64,000 bases of DNA, from the IMG/VR virus record IMGVR_UViG_3300030109_005647, positions 74,596 through 138,595 of that record; one strand, written 5' to 3'. Within the stretch, counting starts at the first letter, position 1. Each line of letters opens with the position of its first letter. This document shows, in pieces, positions 1 to 11,000 of this stretch. The notes under the pieces were generated by a model. The model saw only the letters and a list, made by a program, of their open reading frames with translations, had not been told where the DNA came from and did not search any database. A program made the translations under genes and the position numbers. The stretch comes from a virus.

Positions 1-233
1 TTCGAGGTATTGTTTGTAAACGCCTCAAACACCGGTGTTTGTAATATCTCCAAATCATAATATGCTGACCCTGATGGGTGGTTTCCATTATAAGAGGAAT
101 AATCAATCTCATCATCACCAAATGCAAATTTTGTAATCTTAAATGAACCGTCACCTCTCGCCAAACGTAGACGACCAGTATCGGTTAAAACCGCGTCTAA
201 AATTATATCACCTGAATTGTCTAAGAAAGCCAT
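1..233 (-). CDS. Partial virion-associated protein, cut by window edge
   Basis: The start codon ATG lies at 233-231 behind a strong ribosome binding site (GAGGAG, about eight bases upstream), and the frame stays open to base 1, so only the N-terminal 77 residues are visible. The protein begins MAFLDNSGDIILDAVLTDTG and continues with a basic patch and FKITKFAFGDDEIDY. I recall this N-terminus as recurrent in uncharacterised structural-region proteins of marine T4-like phages, but I know no function. It is the last visible gene of the tail block, so a tail or virion role is inferred from position only. Confidence 0.75.
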   Translation of the reverse strand, partial: MAFLDNSGDIILDAVLTDTGRLRLARGDGSFKITKFAFGDDEIDYSSYNGNHPSGSAYYDLEILQTPVFEAFTNNTS

Positions 234-261
234 ACGTGTTCTCCTCTTTAACTAAATAGTA

Positions 262-3200
262 TTATAGATCATTTATGATGTTTTTTGGTGTTTTGACTGT
301 AAAATTAATATCTATTTTCTTGCCTGTTTGCTTTGATGTAATTCTTAATTTATATTTTTTACCAAAAACTGTATTTCCACTTGGATCGCCTAGTTCAACC
401 TTTGTAGAAATAAAATTGCCGGTGCCAGTGCCGGTTTCTTGATTTATCTCAAGATTGTCGTAACGCACTGTGTTTTGTAATTGGCTTGGTTGTATTAGTA
501 AATACTTTTCAAAATTCTTAAATGAAGAAAATTTTTCATTATTTTGTTTTTTAATCGTATCTTCTATATCATACACCTCTATTTTTGTATACGGCGCCAC
601 TCCTATGTTTTGCACAATTTTAATTTTATATATTGAAGAAGGATTAGAAAGTTTATCATGAATGTCTCTAAATCTAAAAGTATAATAGTAATCTACATTT
701 GGAATAATTGTATCTTGTAGGCTGGTATTTCCTTGCTCTAAAATATAAGATGTAAGACTGACATCTGTTTGAAAATCCGAGTATGAAGCAGGGGCGTTTA
801 AAACCCTGTATACCTCATAACTACCGATAGAGTCATCAGACTTAAAGGTTATTTTTTTACCATACTCTACATCTTGCGTTATAGAGGCTAATTTAAAAAC
901 CTCTTCATCGTTTGCAAATATAGGTTTTGGTATTTGTTGCAATTCACCTGTTGACAGCCCAAACAAAAACAATATTTTATCGTTAACATTTCTGTAAGGT
1001 ATCGCATTAACCTGTGGTGGTAACGGTGGCGAATCCTCCACACGAGTGTAATTTAACTCGTCAGTCTCAATATTGACCTCTTTCGTGTTGTAATATGGCA
1101 CCCTTACAAATTGCATGTAAGGTGCTACTTGATATCTTAATCTAAAATGTTTTTTAGACTCATCAGATGCAACATAAGGTGGCACAAAGTTAAGTAAAGT
1201 AACAGCTTTGTTTTCTTCAGGGGTGTCTTTTATCATTTTATACTCTGTCCCAACAACAACCTTGTGAGCAAAGATTTTATAAAAATAATTTTTATATGGT
1301 ATTATTTGTGTATCGTAATAAGAAGTATTTTCTTTTTCGGTTATTGGCAAAAATATGCTTTGTAGATACCGCTCAACGCCGTCAGAGTCAATCTTATACT
1401 TGGCTATTTCATACATTAAAGTTTCTTGATGAGCTAGCTTACCAGTATTTATATCGTATGGTGATCTTAAAAGCTTTTCTTCAAGTAATAATTCTTCTAG
1501 TTGCTTGTTGTAGACTTCTATTTTCAACTTTTGTATTAGATCTGCCAGTTCGCCTTCTATGTTCATATTGTCATCAGCGTCTTTATACACAAATAGATTC
1601 TTTGAAGTGTTTGAAAATTTAAAAGCCATTGTGTCAAGAAACACATCGGAATCATATGATGGTGTTATGGGCATCAAATCAGGATTAATATTAGCCTGTG
1701 GAAGAAACTGGTCTCTAAAATAGAGCTTGAAGGTTGGAAGATTAACTCCTGAATAGATATTATAATTTGTAGTATCTACACCATTTATTAAAGCGCCATA
1801 AAACTTAGCAAATGTTTTTTGACTATCCTCTGTTACGTTGTTCTCTGAGGTTATGTTTGGAATGGTGACGGATGCTGCGTATGTGTTAACTCCATCCAAT
1901 AGGTTATTTTTTGAAAATAATTTGGCAATTGGTCCTTTAGTTTCATTTGGTATATTGATCTTGACTAGATAAGGAAAAATATTATTTTTATCTAGAGCCT
2001 GATTAAAGATGTCAATTGATTTTTCAGAAAAATATATGCCAGTTTTCATTTGTTGTATCCATCTAGGAACAGTTTGGCTTTTATCGTTTATAAGTTGCAA
2101 AGGAAAATTTTGTTTATCATTTTCCAAAAGAAGCATAAAGTTTTGTTTTGATACATCATTTACATTAGCAGCCTCATTTTTAGGAGCAAGCTGTCCCAGT
2201 GTATCATCAGTTGGGGATATAGTTTTGGCACCGATTAAGCCATCGTCAGTGACAAAATATTTTTCTTTTACACTTTGAATTGTCTCTATTGGGGAGTCTT
2301 CTATCAAATACTTCTCATACAACTGAGAGTAGTTATCTAGATAATCATTTAAATTAGATAACGTAATGTCCTCAATATCAAAGCTTGGTAAGCCTAAAAA
2401 AGTTCTTATTGACTCTTTTTGAGTCTCTAAAAATAAAAAGTCATATATACTTGGTAAAGATTTTTCATCTACAATAAAGTTTTCTATAATTCCTATCGAT
2501 ACCGGTTCATACTGCGGATCATAGTAGTTATAAATTTTATCATAAGTTGGCTGCACGGCTGTCTTAACACCTAAAGATTTATTATTTATATTCTCTTTAA
2601 GATCCGTCTTAAAATCATAAGGCACGCCATATTTTGTTGCAGCATTAAATTGCACACCTTGACCATCTAAGGTTTGTAAATTATCAAAGTAAGGTTGAAA
2701 TATTTTAGAATTTACTGTAGCTTCAAACGTTTCATCGTTAGCTAATCCAATAGCAGTGTTAAATAAAGGCAGAACTTGATTAAAATCAGCAGTAACATAA
2801 TCTTTACTTGTGTATACAAACTTGCTATTTGTTTTTTTTAAGTCATAATCTAAATCAAACTTCTTTTGCGCATCTACGCTTGTCGGCATAATTTTTTTAA
2901 AAAACACATTTAGGCTATATGTCGTGTTGTCGGGAATATTTAATCTGTATTCACCAGTAACTTTTATATTTCTATATTCTATCGTTTTATTATCAAAAAC
3001 AAATATGTTTCTTTGTCTTGGATCGTCACCAGGATCGTTACTAGATACTTTTAAATCAATGTCTAGTTTATTTATATTTGCAGAAGAGTTCTCTACAAAC
3101 CCATTTTCTGTCTCAGTTCTTTCAATTGATTGTAGAGAAGATGGAAAGTCAAAAGAATCTGGTCCAAAAACTTGATATTTTACTTGATTTGGCGCTACTA

Positions 3201-3351
3201 ATTCTATTAGTGCCGATACCGCTGTGACATTTTTGAAATCCTCACCCAATACAGCATCTACATCATCTAGACTTGCTGCGGCGGTGGCTCGAATACTGTT
3301 TGGATTATCAAAAAGATAAATATAGTTTGTGTAGTTGGCACTAGTAAACAC
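262..3351 (-). CDS. Large tail/baseplate structural protein (1029 aa)
   Basis: Long structural-type protein of unknown specific role. I chose GTG at 3351 as the start, with GGGAGG seven bases upstream, reading VFTSANYTNYIYLF; it overlaps the preceding gene by 11 bases. The upstream ATG at 3399 in the same frame would overlap more deeply and lacks a site. The protein is Asn/Thr/Asp-rich with many short beta-prone segments and no signal peptide or membrane span. Residues about 820-930 look fibronectin-III-like (SYEVYRVL, then YYYTFRFRD), which suits an exposed virion protein. Its position at the end of the baseplate block points to a baseplate-peripheral or fibre-connector role. Function is inferred from context. 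Confidence 0.75.
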   Translation of the reverse strand: MFTSANYTNYIYLFDNPNSIRATAAASLDDVDAVLGEDFKNVTAVSALIELVAPNQVKYQVFGPDSFDFPSSLQSIERTETENGFVENSSANINKLDIDLKVSSNDPGDDPRQRNIFVFDNKTIEYRNIKVTGEYRLNIPDNTTYSLNVFFKKIMPTSVDAQKKFDLDYDLKKTNSKFVYTSKDYVTADFNQVLPLFNTAIGLANDETFEATVNSKIFQPYFDNLQTLDGQGVQFNAATKYGVPYDFKTDLKENINNKSLGVKTAVQPTYDKIYNYYDPQYEPVSIGIIENFIVDEKSLPSIYDFLFLETQKESIRTFLGLPSFDIEDITLSNLNDYLDNYSQLYEKYLIEDSPIETIQSVKEKYFVTDDGLIGAKTISPTDDTLGQLAPKNEAANVNDVSKQNFMLLLENDKQNFPLQLINDKSQTVPRWIQQMKTGIYFSEKSIDIFNQALDKNNIFPYLVKINIPNETKGPIAKLFSKNNLLDGVNTYAASVTIPNITSENNVTEDSQKTFAKFYGALINGVDTTNYNIYSGVNLPTFKLYFRDQFLPQANINPDLMPITPSYDSDVFLDTMAFKFSNTSKNLFVYKDADDNMNIEGELADLIQKLKIEVYNKQLEELLLEEKLLRSPYDINTGKLAHQETLMYEIAKYKIDSDGVERYLQSIFLPITEKENTSYYDTQIIPYKNYFYKIFAHKVVVGTEYKMIKDTPEENKAVTLLNFVPPYVASDESKKHFRLRYQVAPYMQFVRVPYYNTKEVNIETDELNYTRVEDSPPLPPQVNAIPYRNVNDKILFLFGLSTGELQQIPKPIFANDEEVFKLASITQDVEYGKKITFKSDDSIGSYEVYRVLNAPASYSDFQTDVSLTSYILEQGNTSLQDTIIPNVDYYYTFRFRDIHDKLSNPSSIYKIKIVQNIGVAPYTKIEVYDIEDTIKKQNNEKFSSFKNFEKYLLIQPSQLQNTVRYDNLEINQETGTGTGNFISTKVELGDPSGNTVFGKKYKLRITSKQTGKKIDINFTVKTPKNIINDL

Positions 3352-3562
3352 TACTACCACCTCCCGTAAGGTTTTGTGGCACGAGTGGAGTAATCTCATT
3401 TACACTTAGAGATTCGGCGCTTTGAGGATCCTGAAGTTCACTTGGAAGAGGCTGGTTTTGTTGGTTTTGATCTGTCACCTGAACACCAGAAAAGGTATTA
3501 GAGGTTACGTTTTTTAAGTCTTGTAATATCATATTAAAAGAAGTGTTTACAAAATCTTCCAT
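3341..3562 (-). CDS. Small hypothetical protein in tail block
   Basis: A 73-residue acidic protein, unrecognised. The first 25 residues form a likely amphipathic helix (MEDFVNTSFNMILQDLKNVT); the rest is Gln/Pro/Ser-rich, low in complexity and probably disordered, ending GGGSSVY. It sits between two giant structural genes, its ATG touching the previous gene's stop at 3562 and its own stop overlapping the next gene's GTG start. The tight coupling suggests production in step with those proteins, as a small linker or chaperone would be, but there is no direct evidence for this. Confidence 0.6.
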   Translation of the reverse strand: MEDFVNTSFNMILQDLKNVTSNTFSGVQVTDQNQQNQPLPSELQDPQSAESLSVNEITPLVPQNLTGGGSSVY

Positions 3563-6500
3563 TATGTCCCGCCTCCTGGTAGCAATCCAGGTAACGGACC
3601 ACCTGGAGCTTGTAAATTAGATGGATCTTGAGCGATTACTTGCACTGGTCCGGTATTTAATTGTGTTTGACCTATGGCTTGTCCTGGGGTTATCACATTG
3701 TCTCCTGTGTCTGTAGACTGTTGGCTCAATATAAAGTAATTATTAACCAAAGGAAGATTTGCTTCGTTCACTAATTTCTTATTTATGTAATATGAATAGT
3801 TATATCTTACCAACCTACAAAGTGTTTTTTTAACAGAAGAAGTTGGGTCTGACAAGCTATCTAAGAGTTCTTTGTTTACAACCTTCCACACTGGCTTGTT
3901 TACATTTCTTCTAGTTATTGTTTTCTGCGGTCCCTGTTCATAAGGATTGGACTTATCTTTTAAGTATACGGTTTCGTTTGACTCTTCAAAACCACTTAGA
4001 TACTCTACTCTAACTATGTTTTGATGCTTAAACCAGAAAAATGAAAGCAATAGAGGGTTGATCACGCCATTTCTAATATAGTTTTGATCAGTAGCGGAGT
4101 AATCTCTAAATGGTCCTATGTTATCAGTGGTAGTTGCCAAGCTTAAAACCTGTAATGGTGGCAGAGTTGGTAGACCGCCGATAGAGTGAACAAAAAAGAA
4201 AGTTAAATTGCCAAAAATTCCTGATGGGTAGGGTAGAAAATCTTCTTTAGACATGTTCAATTTGAAAGATCCTGCTTCAGAAAACAACTTTCTATTTACA
4301 AAAGATGATATTAAAAAATTGTCGGCTGCAGTGAAAATCTGTAAATCTGGCTTTGGTAAAAAAGTATTTCCTATCAAATTTTGTATGCCGGGTGATATTA
4401 AACTCTGGATGCCCTCATTTTCAGAACTGCTCTCTTGGTTGGTATCTTCTTCTACTAGACCGTTACTATCTGATAGATTGATCTTTGTGAGATTGACAAT
4501 ATCAAAACCAGATTTCTTAAGAAAAGACAAGTTATCCTTCTGCAGAGATAGGTTTTGCTTTTTTTGAGCCGATCCGACCTGTTCTGGGTTGATTGAGTTT
4601 TCGATATTAACGTCACTCTTAAATTTTAAAATATTTGTAAAAACACGTTGAGCAATTGTTTCAACTGGTGTTGAATTATTGAAAAATGAATAATCCAAAA
4701 CAGTTGTGGGAAGCATAACACAAGACTTGATAAACTTTATTGGTAAATTTAAGTATGAATAAACTGATGTTTCTGGTATAGCCGTAGATAGTCCTTTCGA
4801 CGTAAACGCCTCTTTCAAAGATTCTGATGTGGTATTTCCATCAGTAGCAGACTTTGGAATTATTTTTGAAAATAAAAATAAACAAGAGTTTTTATAATCA
4901 TCAACAAGAACCTCTGTAAAATTAAAGGTTCTTCTTCCCGAGACCCCCTCTAGTGTAAGAGTGCTGTCTTGAAAGTTTTTATCTAGATATCCGAGAAAAT
5001 CATAGCCATGATCAGTAGCAATAAATTTGTTATTATCTTTACTACTAACTTGTATAATTTTAGTGCCTAAAGAAGCTTCTATGTTGCCTTGCTGTTTTAA
5101 TTGACCGTAAAATTGTGGATTTGTAGATTTTGCCGGTTTAGATCCAAAGCTGCTAAGAGTTTGTAACAACTTGGACTTTAAATCGGTCAAGAAATCCTCC
5201 AACAAAAGTAAATCAGTTAATGTCGCAGTGTATAGGTTTGATAACTTTAAAAAGTAATTAACAAAATCAATGACAGATACATCTGGAGAATAAAAGAAAG
5301 TAAACACACTAAAGTCTGGAGATGCAAAATAATCGTAAACATCCTTTATGACTGTGTAGCTATCTGCTAGTTCCGTAACGGGAACTTGATCGTAGGGTGA
5401 TTGATTATTTACAATTTTTTGGATAGTTAAACTTTTTAACTTCTCGGTTGTGATATCAAATCCGCTTTTTTTATCGTTAGAGGCAAAACTGACCAATCTA
5501 CTGACTGATTCAATGGCTGGAGTGAGACCAAGTACTAATTCTCTAACATAATTAATTGTTGGATCTTTATATTCAACTTCTATTCTATACTTATTCTCAC
5601 TTCCAACAAGCGCTGGAGTAAAATGTTTAAATGAAAAATATTCTAGTCCAGTCGTGCTTTCTGTTTCTGGTAAATCAAAGTTGTTTTTATTTATTACTAT
5701 CTTCTCTTTGTTAGACATGTAGCCAGCTTGATTTTGATTTTTACCTTTTACATCAAAGCTTATAAAAGTTTCGTTTTGAGTTATCTGACCAAGCAGTTCA
5801 TCTTTTTCATAAATTAAAAGCTTTTCTAGCGTCGTTAGCTGCATCATATTATTTAAGAACGATTTATATCCAGATTGTGTAAGTGACTGTTTTGCATTAT
5901 CAAAAAGAAAAGGATAAGCGGTTAAGTTTTTTATAATTTCTAATTTATCTACAACAAATGCGCCTTGTATGTTGGCTTGTTTGTCTTGCGATAAATAGAT
6001 ATCACTAATATAGGTTTTATTTTTTGTTTCGGAAAAATCTAAAATGTTTTTGCTAGCTTGAAACCTAGCCGTTAAAGAATTTAACGTTTCAAAAGATTTT
6101 GTTATGTTTACAATATTTCTTTTAACTTTGTCTTTGACGCGATTGTCGATGTATTTCGTCATCGCAACAATTTTATAATCTAAAGAAGGGTGTGGTTCAT
6201 TAGGAGTATGTTCTGCCCCGACCATAAAAGACTTTGATTCTTCGTGATAATGAACTGGACCAGCCCACACATCACCAGCTTTACCAAACTTTCCTGTAAA
6301 TTGATTAACTTTATCTGGTGGATACTGTGCTAAAGTAAATACTAAACCTTCATTTTGTAAAGACTTATCTAGAATTACTATTTCTCTAGATGGATCTGCT
6401 ATAAAGACATCATTAATACTTTCGTGCTGTATAGCGGTCACAATTATGTAAGCTAAAAACTCCGTGCCTGCTGAGAAATCAAACTCTACTTCTGATATTA

Positions 6501-6975
6501 ATTCTGATAATATTGTGCCATCATCTAGAGTTTCCTCTGGTAATTCTATAACATTTCCACTACTTTTAAAGTTTCCATCCCCAATAAGATTTAAAATCTT
6601 TGTTTGTATATGCGGGTTTAAGCCTGTGTTGTCGGTTGTTAGCTCTACTTTTGTAGCAGTGCTTACCAAGCTATTATAAAACTCTTTATCTGTTATCTGA
6701 TGGACATACGTTTTTACAAATTGTGATAATTCTGAGTCTAGTAATAGTGCCAACTCTGATTGAATATTATAATTTTTTAATATTTTTGCTGATAAAACTA
6801 ACCTACTTGTTGATGAGTCGCCAGGGGTTAAAACGGTTTGAGACGAATTATCATAGTAACCAGGATTGTTGCTTTTAGACTTCACAACCTTCTGTTTATA
6901 ATTTGAATCTAATGTTATCTTTTTAACATAAGTTTTTGGCAATAATTCCTGTGATAAGCTGTTTAATGATATCAT
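3562..6975 (-). CDS. Large virion structural protein (1137 aa)
   Basis: Unrecognised long protein of the tail block. The start MISLNSLSQEL at 6975 is preferred because its ATG overlaps the previous stop as TAATG; a start nine bases upstream is possible in frame. Composition is Asn/Ser/Lys-rich with many beta-type segments, and no membrane span or signal is seen. The C-terminal 60 residues are Gln/Pro/Gly-rich and end LPGGGT, a tail similar in style to that of the 3173-residue protein upstream. Size and position suggest a baseplate wedge or fibre-attachment protein, downstream of the gp25 and gp6 homologues as in T4. I see no enzymatic motif. Confidence 0.75.
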   Translation of the reverse strand: MISLNSLSQELLPKTYVKKITLDSNYKQKVVKSKSNNPGYYDNSSQTVLTPGDSSTSRLVLSAKILKNYNIQSELALLLDSELSQFVKTYVHQITDKEFYNSLVSTATKVELTTDNTGLNPHIQTKILNLIGDGNFKSSGNVIELPEETLDDGTILSELISEVEFDFSAGTEFLAYIIVTAIQHESINDVFIADPSREIVILDKSLQNEGLVFTLAQYPPDKVNQFTGKFGKAGDVWAGPVHYHEESKSFMVGAEHTPNEPHPSLDYKIVAMTKYIDNRVKDKVKRNIVNITKSFETLNSLTARFQASKNILDFSETKNKTYISDIYLSQDKQANIQGAFVVDKLEIIKNLTAYPFLFDNAKQSLTQSGYKSFLNNMMQLTTLEKLLIYEKDELLGQITQNETFISFDVKGKNQNQAGYMSNKEKIVINKNNFDLPETESTTGLEYFSFKHFTPALVGSENKYRIEVEYKDPTINYVRELVLGLTPAIESVSRLVSFASNDKKSGFDITTEKLKSLTIQKIVNNQSPYDQVPVTELADSYTVIKDVYDYFASPDFSVFTFFYSPDVSVIDFVNYFLKLSNLYTATLTDLLLLEDFLTDLKSKLLQTLSSFGSKPAKSTNPQFYGQLKQQGNIEASLGTKIIQVSSKDNNKFIATDHGYDFLGYLDKNFQDSTLTLEGVSGRRTFNFTEVLVDDYKNSCLFLFSKIIPKSATDGNTTSESLKEAFTSKGLSTAIPETSVYSYLNLPIKFIKSCVMLPTTVLDYSFFNNSTPVETIAQRVFTNILKFKSDVNIENSINPEQVGSAQKKQNLSLQKDNLSFLKKSGFDIVNLTKINLSDSNGLVEEDTNQESSSENEGIQSLISPGIQNLIGNTFLPKPDLQIFTAADNFLISSFVNRKLFSEAGSFKLNMSKEDFLPYPSGIFGNLTFFFVHSIGGLPTLPPLQVLSLATTTDNIGPFRDYSATDQNYIRNGVINPLLLSFFWFKHQNIVRVEYLSGFEESNETVYLKDKSNPYEQGPQKTITRRNVNKPVWKVVNKELLDSLSDPTSSVKKTLCRLVRYNYSYYINKKLVNEANLPLVNNYFILSQQSTDTGDNVITPGQAIGQTQLNTGPVQVIAQDPSNLQAPGGPLPGLLPGGGT

Positions 6976-8036
6976 TAGTCGCAAACGTCCCTTGTGTCAT
7001 CTTCATCTGCATAGACATTTTCTATCTCTACAGAGTTATTTAGATCCTCACAGTTAAATATTTTAGTATTGTATATTTGTTCTGTTTTATCGCTAGAGAT
7101 AATCGGACATATAATCGATTCGTCTATTTCAGAGTCGACCAAGAAATCAAATAAATAATCAACAGTCTGAGTGTCTATTTTTTCGTCCAAGTTGTCACTA
7201 AACAAATCCTCTTTACTTTTGTAAAAATCTATTGGTGATAATACTTCCTCTATCGAAGCTTGACCATTTTTGCCAATAGTTTCCACATCGGTTACTTCAA
7301 ACATCTCAACTTCAAAGTTTTCCTTACCATAAAATATATTGGACTCTTCTAGTCTAATGATTAAAGCGTCTTTAAATGTTTTTATAGTATCACCATTATT
7401 AAAATCTAGACCATCCAAGAAAAAAGGATCAGTAGCTTGATTAACCTGTTCTGGATATATTTTATTATATTTGTTGTTGTTTCTTACAATCTCATATTCA
7501 ATGTTACTATCTAGTTGCGGGATGTTTAAAAACTTTTCTCCCTTAGAACTGCTAATACTAGTATAATTTACTGAAGCTGATAGTGGTGCCTTTAAAAAAG
7601 CGGCATTCCATGCTGGAGCGTATCCGGCTGACGGATCATAAACAGCCAAAGGCTGTTGTAGTACCTCTGTTTGTTCTGGTCCATCTTGTAAAATTAAATC
7701 CCCTCTTTCTACTGGCGCCTCGAATATACTATTTTCTGTTAAGAATTCAGCGCCTATAATAAGGTCATTAACAATGTTTGGATTCTTATTAAAGATTGCA
7801 ATATCTCTACCAGAATAAACAGGTTGTGCTGTCATTCTAGGAGTGTTCTCTTGAATTCTAGGTTCGATTTCACTTTGAGTTTCAGTTGTTACTCCTGCGA
7901 AAGCATTATCATAAATAATGTCGTCATCAAAAAAGGCATAATAAACAGGCTTTAACTTACCTACGGCAAGCAAATATTTACCGTAAGATGTGAGTTCTAA
8001 ATTTATTACTTGTTCTTTTGGATCTAAATAACTCAA
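6975..8036 (-). CDS. Virion structural protein (353 aa)
   Basis: The N-terminus (YLDPKEQVINLELTSYGKYL, then PVYYAFFDDDIIYD) resembles a family I recall beside baseplate genes of marine myoviruses; its function is not known to me. It is strongly acidic, especially the C-terminal 100 residues, and ends DDTRDVCD. The first 50 residues are well-ordered and hydrophobic, while the middle is Asn/Asp-rich. It lies between two giant structural genes, ten bases after the 3173-residue gene and overlapping the next gene's start by one base. Its thematic likeness to the partial protein at 1-233 (both begin with a short segment about a ground state or decay-type phrase, LELTSYGKYLL and ILDAVLTDTGR) is slight and may be chance. 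Confidence 0.75.
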   Translation of the reverse strand: MSYLDPKEQVINLELTSYGKYLLAVGKLKPVYYAFFDDDIIYDNAFAGVTTETQSEIEPRIQENTPRMTAQPVYSGRDIAIFNKNPNIVNDLIIGAEFLTENSIFEAPVERGDLILQDGPEQTEVLQQPLAVYDPSAGYAPAWNAAFLKAPLSASVNYTSISSSKGEKFLNIPQLDSNIEYEIVRNNNKYNKIYPEQVNQATDPFFLDGLDFNNGDTIKTFKDALIIRLEESNIFYGKENFEVEMFEVTDVETIGKNGQASIEEVLSPIDFYKSKEDLFSDNLDEKIDTQTVDYLFDFLVDSEIDESIICPIISSDKTEQIYNTKIFNCEDLNNSVEIENVYADEDDTRDVCD

Positions 8037-8046
8037 TTAATAACTC

Positions 8047-11000
8047 CTATTGCCCAAAGGGATCGGAACCGCCAAGGTTGCCAAGCTGCGCTAATGACTG
8101 CCCTACTGCTGTAGCGCTGTCCACTGTTGTCGATGGACCTCCATCTGGTGTGCTTACACCTGCTCCAGTACTACTACCAAAACCGCCTGGACCAGAAGGA
8201 TCTATGAAATCTGTAGTGCCGCCTGCGCCGACTCCAGGTAATGCCGATGCTGGTGTCTCTGGTAGTGGAGCATATTCATTCTGGTCGGCATCAGACTTAG
8301 ACGGTGCGCCAAACTTTTCTTGTATTTCTTGCGTCGGAACTTTAACAGAACCATCTTGCGGGGTCATTGTAATTTCCGCATCTAATTTTACTAGCTCTAC
8401 CATACTAAAGAAATCATATGGCCAGTTATATGTGATATTTGGAAACTGCTGTTGATTTGCAAATTTAAAATCAAACTGACCGCCATCATTAATATTGGTT
8501 GTTCTCTCAAAGTAATTAGTCGCTGCTCGTTTCTTAGCCTTGAATACCATCCATTGTATATCACTAGTATACTCTCGTGATTTAGATATTTGTTCTTCGT
8601 TCCCTAATATCTTTTTGCCATTGATCAAATTCAACTTAAGAGAGTTAAATACTTCGTGTGATATTGTAACTTCATCGCTGTCATGGTAAAATGGTGATGC
8701 TCCAATTGACACTGGGGGTAGGTTTTGCCAAATGTTAGCCAAGTCTTCTTGTGTTAGAGTGCGTGTAAATTCAAAAATATACATGGCAAATGGACCACCA
8801 GGAATTTGTTCAATACCAAGTTTACCAGGAACATTGTTTTTGTAAGTTATAAAGTCCATGTGTGGTGGAATAACATATCTCTGCATTTTGTCTACCATAT
8901 CCACAATACTTTGATCTGCTAATGGATTTTCTGGTAGCGTCCCGTCTCCTGGCTGGTTTCCTTGTAGTATTAATTCTGCCTGATTAACAGCATCTCTGGA
9001 TATTTTAAATGTAACTTTATTACCGCCTACAACTCTAAATGGAATAGCGACCACAGCTTCGCTAATTTCTTTACTTGATCCCACTTTTCCTATGCGTTGT
9101 GGTACTTTACCGTTTGTTTTGTCGAACCCAAGAAGGTCAGCGAGTGAACCAGTGAGGCTTGTATCGTTAACACTAGATGGGTCGGCTATAGAAAGAAACG
9201 CACCATTTGCCTCGTCAATTTCTCCATATTGGTGCCACATGCCAACTCTTCCAGTGTCACCAGTGCTGGCTATTGTTGATTGTGTTACGTTTTTAAAATT
9301 CAACATGGGGCATTCCCATTTTGGCTCAATAATCATAACATCAATTTCATTAATATCTTTTTTAACCGTTTTTGGTTGACCGGTAATCGCATCAAAATCT
9401 GTCTCTAATATTCTTGCCTTTCCAATGTTAAAAGAAGAAGTAAAATGCTGTGCGTATTTTGTGGCGGCTTGGTCAAACGCAGAGCCTTGGGCTCCTTGAA
9501 AGCTAGCGGTTAAATTATTCATTATTTCATCTAAATCGAAATAAGTAAAATCGTCTGGATCGAGCGGTCTATAGGTTAAAGTTAATATTCCTGCGCCCGT
9601 CTTGCTGTCTAGGGTAGCATGTTTATATACAGGAGCGAAAGCTGAGAAGTCGACTGCTGTTCCTACCGGTACGCCATATGCTGATCCTTGTTCATAGTTA
9701 AAGAATGTAGTGTTTTCATTTTTAAAGTTAGGACTATTTGAAATTCTTACCTGCATTGTATACTCTTTAAACGATTCTCCTCCTGGCTGAATTAATTTTT
9801 TAGTATTGCTTGCAAAATCAGGATGATTTGATGGCAACGAGGTCAGTCTTGTCATCCTTCCTTGTGGTAAGAAAAAGTTAATCGATTCTGCGAAGAAATT
9901 ATTTGCCGCTAAGGTATAAAGTAGTGTGCTTTGATTATCTGAAACTTTAAACGTGTATTGTGAGGTACTTTGTAATCCTTCAAACTTCTCTCCAGCATAT
10001 GAAGTACCAAAACCAGAGGCTTGGTTAGCAATTCTAGCATCATTTATATGTAAATCATACCATGTTAAACTTCCAACGTTGCCACCTATATTCCCATCAG
10101 GATCTATAATTGCTTCAAATGGTATTCTTGTAAACGGCTGTGTTCTTTCATAGAAAGGATTAGTGCCTGTAGATGATGTCACATAAGCAACGCTTCTTCT
10201 TGTGTCATTAACAGAATTACTGGGCATTGGAAAGTCAACCGCCAAGCCTGCTTTAATAGAATTATACATTATGCCTGGTGCGTAGAAAGGTGTAAGTCCA
10301 GCGCGTGCTGAACCGCTCGTTAAGTTATTCCCCTCAAATGGTCCTAGATATGAAGCGCTAAATAAGTTTGCCAACTGCGTTGTTCTTTGAGCAGGGTAAA
10401 AACCGTCATAGGGCAAGAACTTTATCAACGATTTACAACGCATAGTAACTCTATCTATCACTGTATCATCTGTTGCGTCCTCTGTGATTTCAAAGAACTT
10501 TAATAAATCAGTAGTGTTATAAACTTTGTAAAATTCTGGATTGGTGGCATCTAAAACAGATGACCCGGTTAAATCTAAGAATGGCTTTGTTGGGTTAATC
10601 TGTGGATTTCGTGCGTTAATATCGAAACCAGTGTTGATGTAATCTGTCATATACTCTGATATTCTAAACTCTGGTATAATAGAATAATCTTTTCCTAGTG
10701 TTCGAATCTCATTAGCATATTCAGCATATGTTGTGTAAGAAGGATTTAGTCCTGATTGTAAGCCGGCATCCCAAGCGGTATCGTTGACGATGCCAATCGT
10801 TGAAGAACTAACCGGCAGCGTGTAAAGAGGGCTAACAAAGTGATCACCGGCAGAGTTCATAAATACTGTACAGTTATTTTGAAGCTCACCTGCGCCATCC
10901 GTACCCTCAAGATTTGCTGCGGCGCTCTTTACGTTTAGTCTCGCATCAAGTGCAAAAATACTTTGCTTTGGAATGGTGAACCCAATAGAATTAACTGCGT

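Noticed and set aside
8018-8455. Open frame on the plus strand opposite the 3' end of the giant gene
   Set aside because: It lies wholly antisense to a well-supported gene, has Pro/Ser-rich low-complexity translation mirroring the Gly/Pro-rich tail, and lacks a ribosome binding site.
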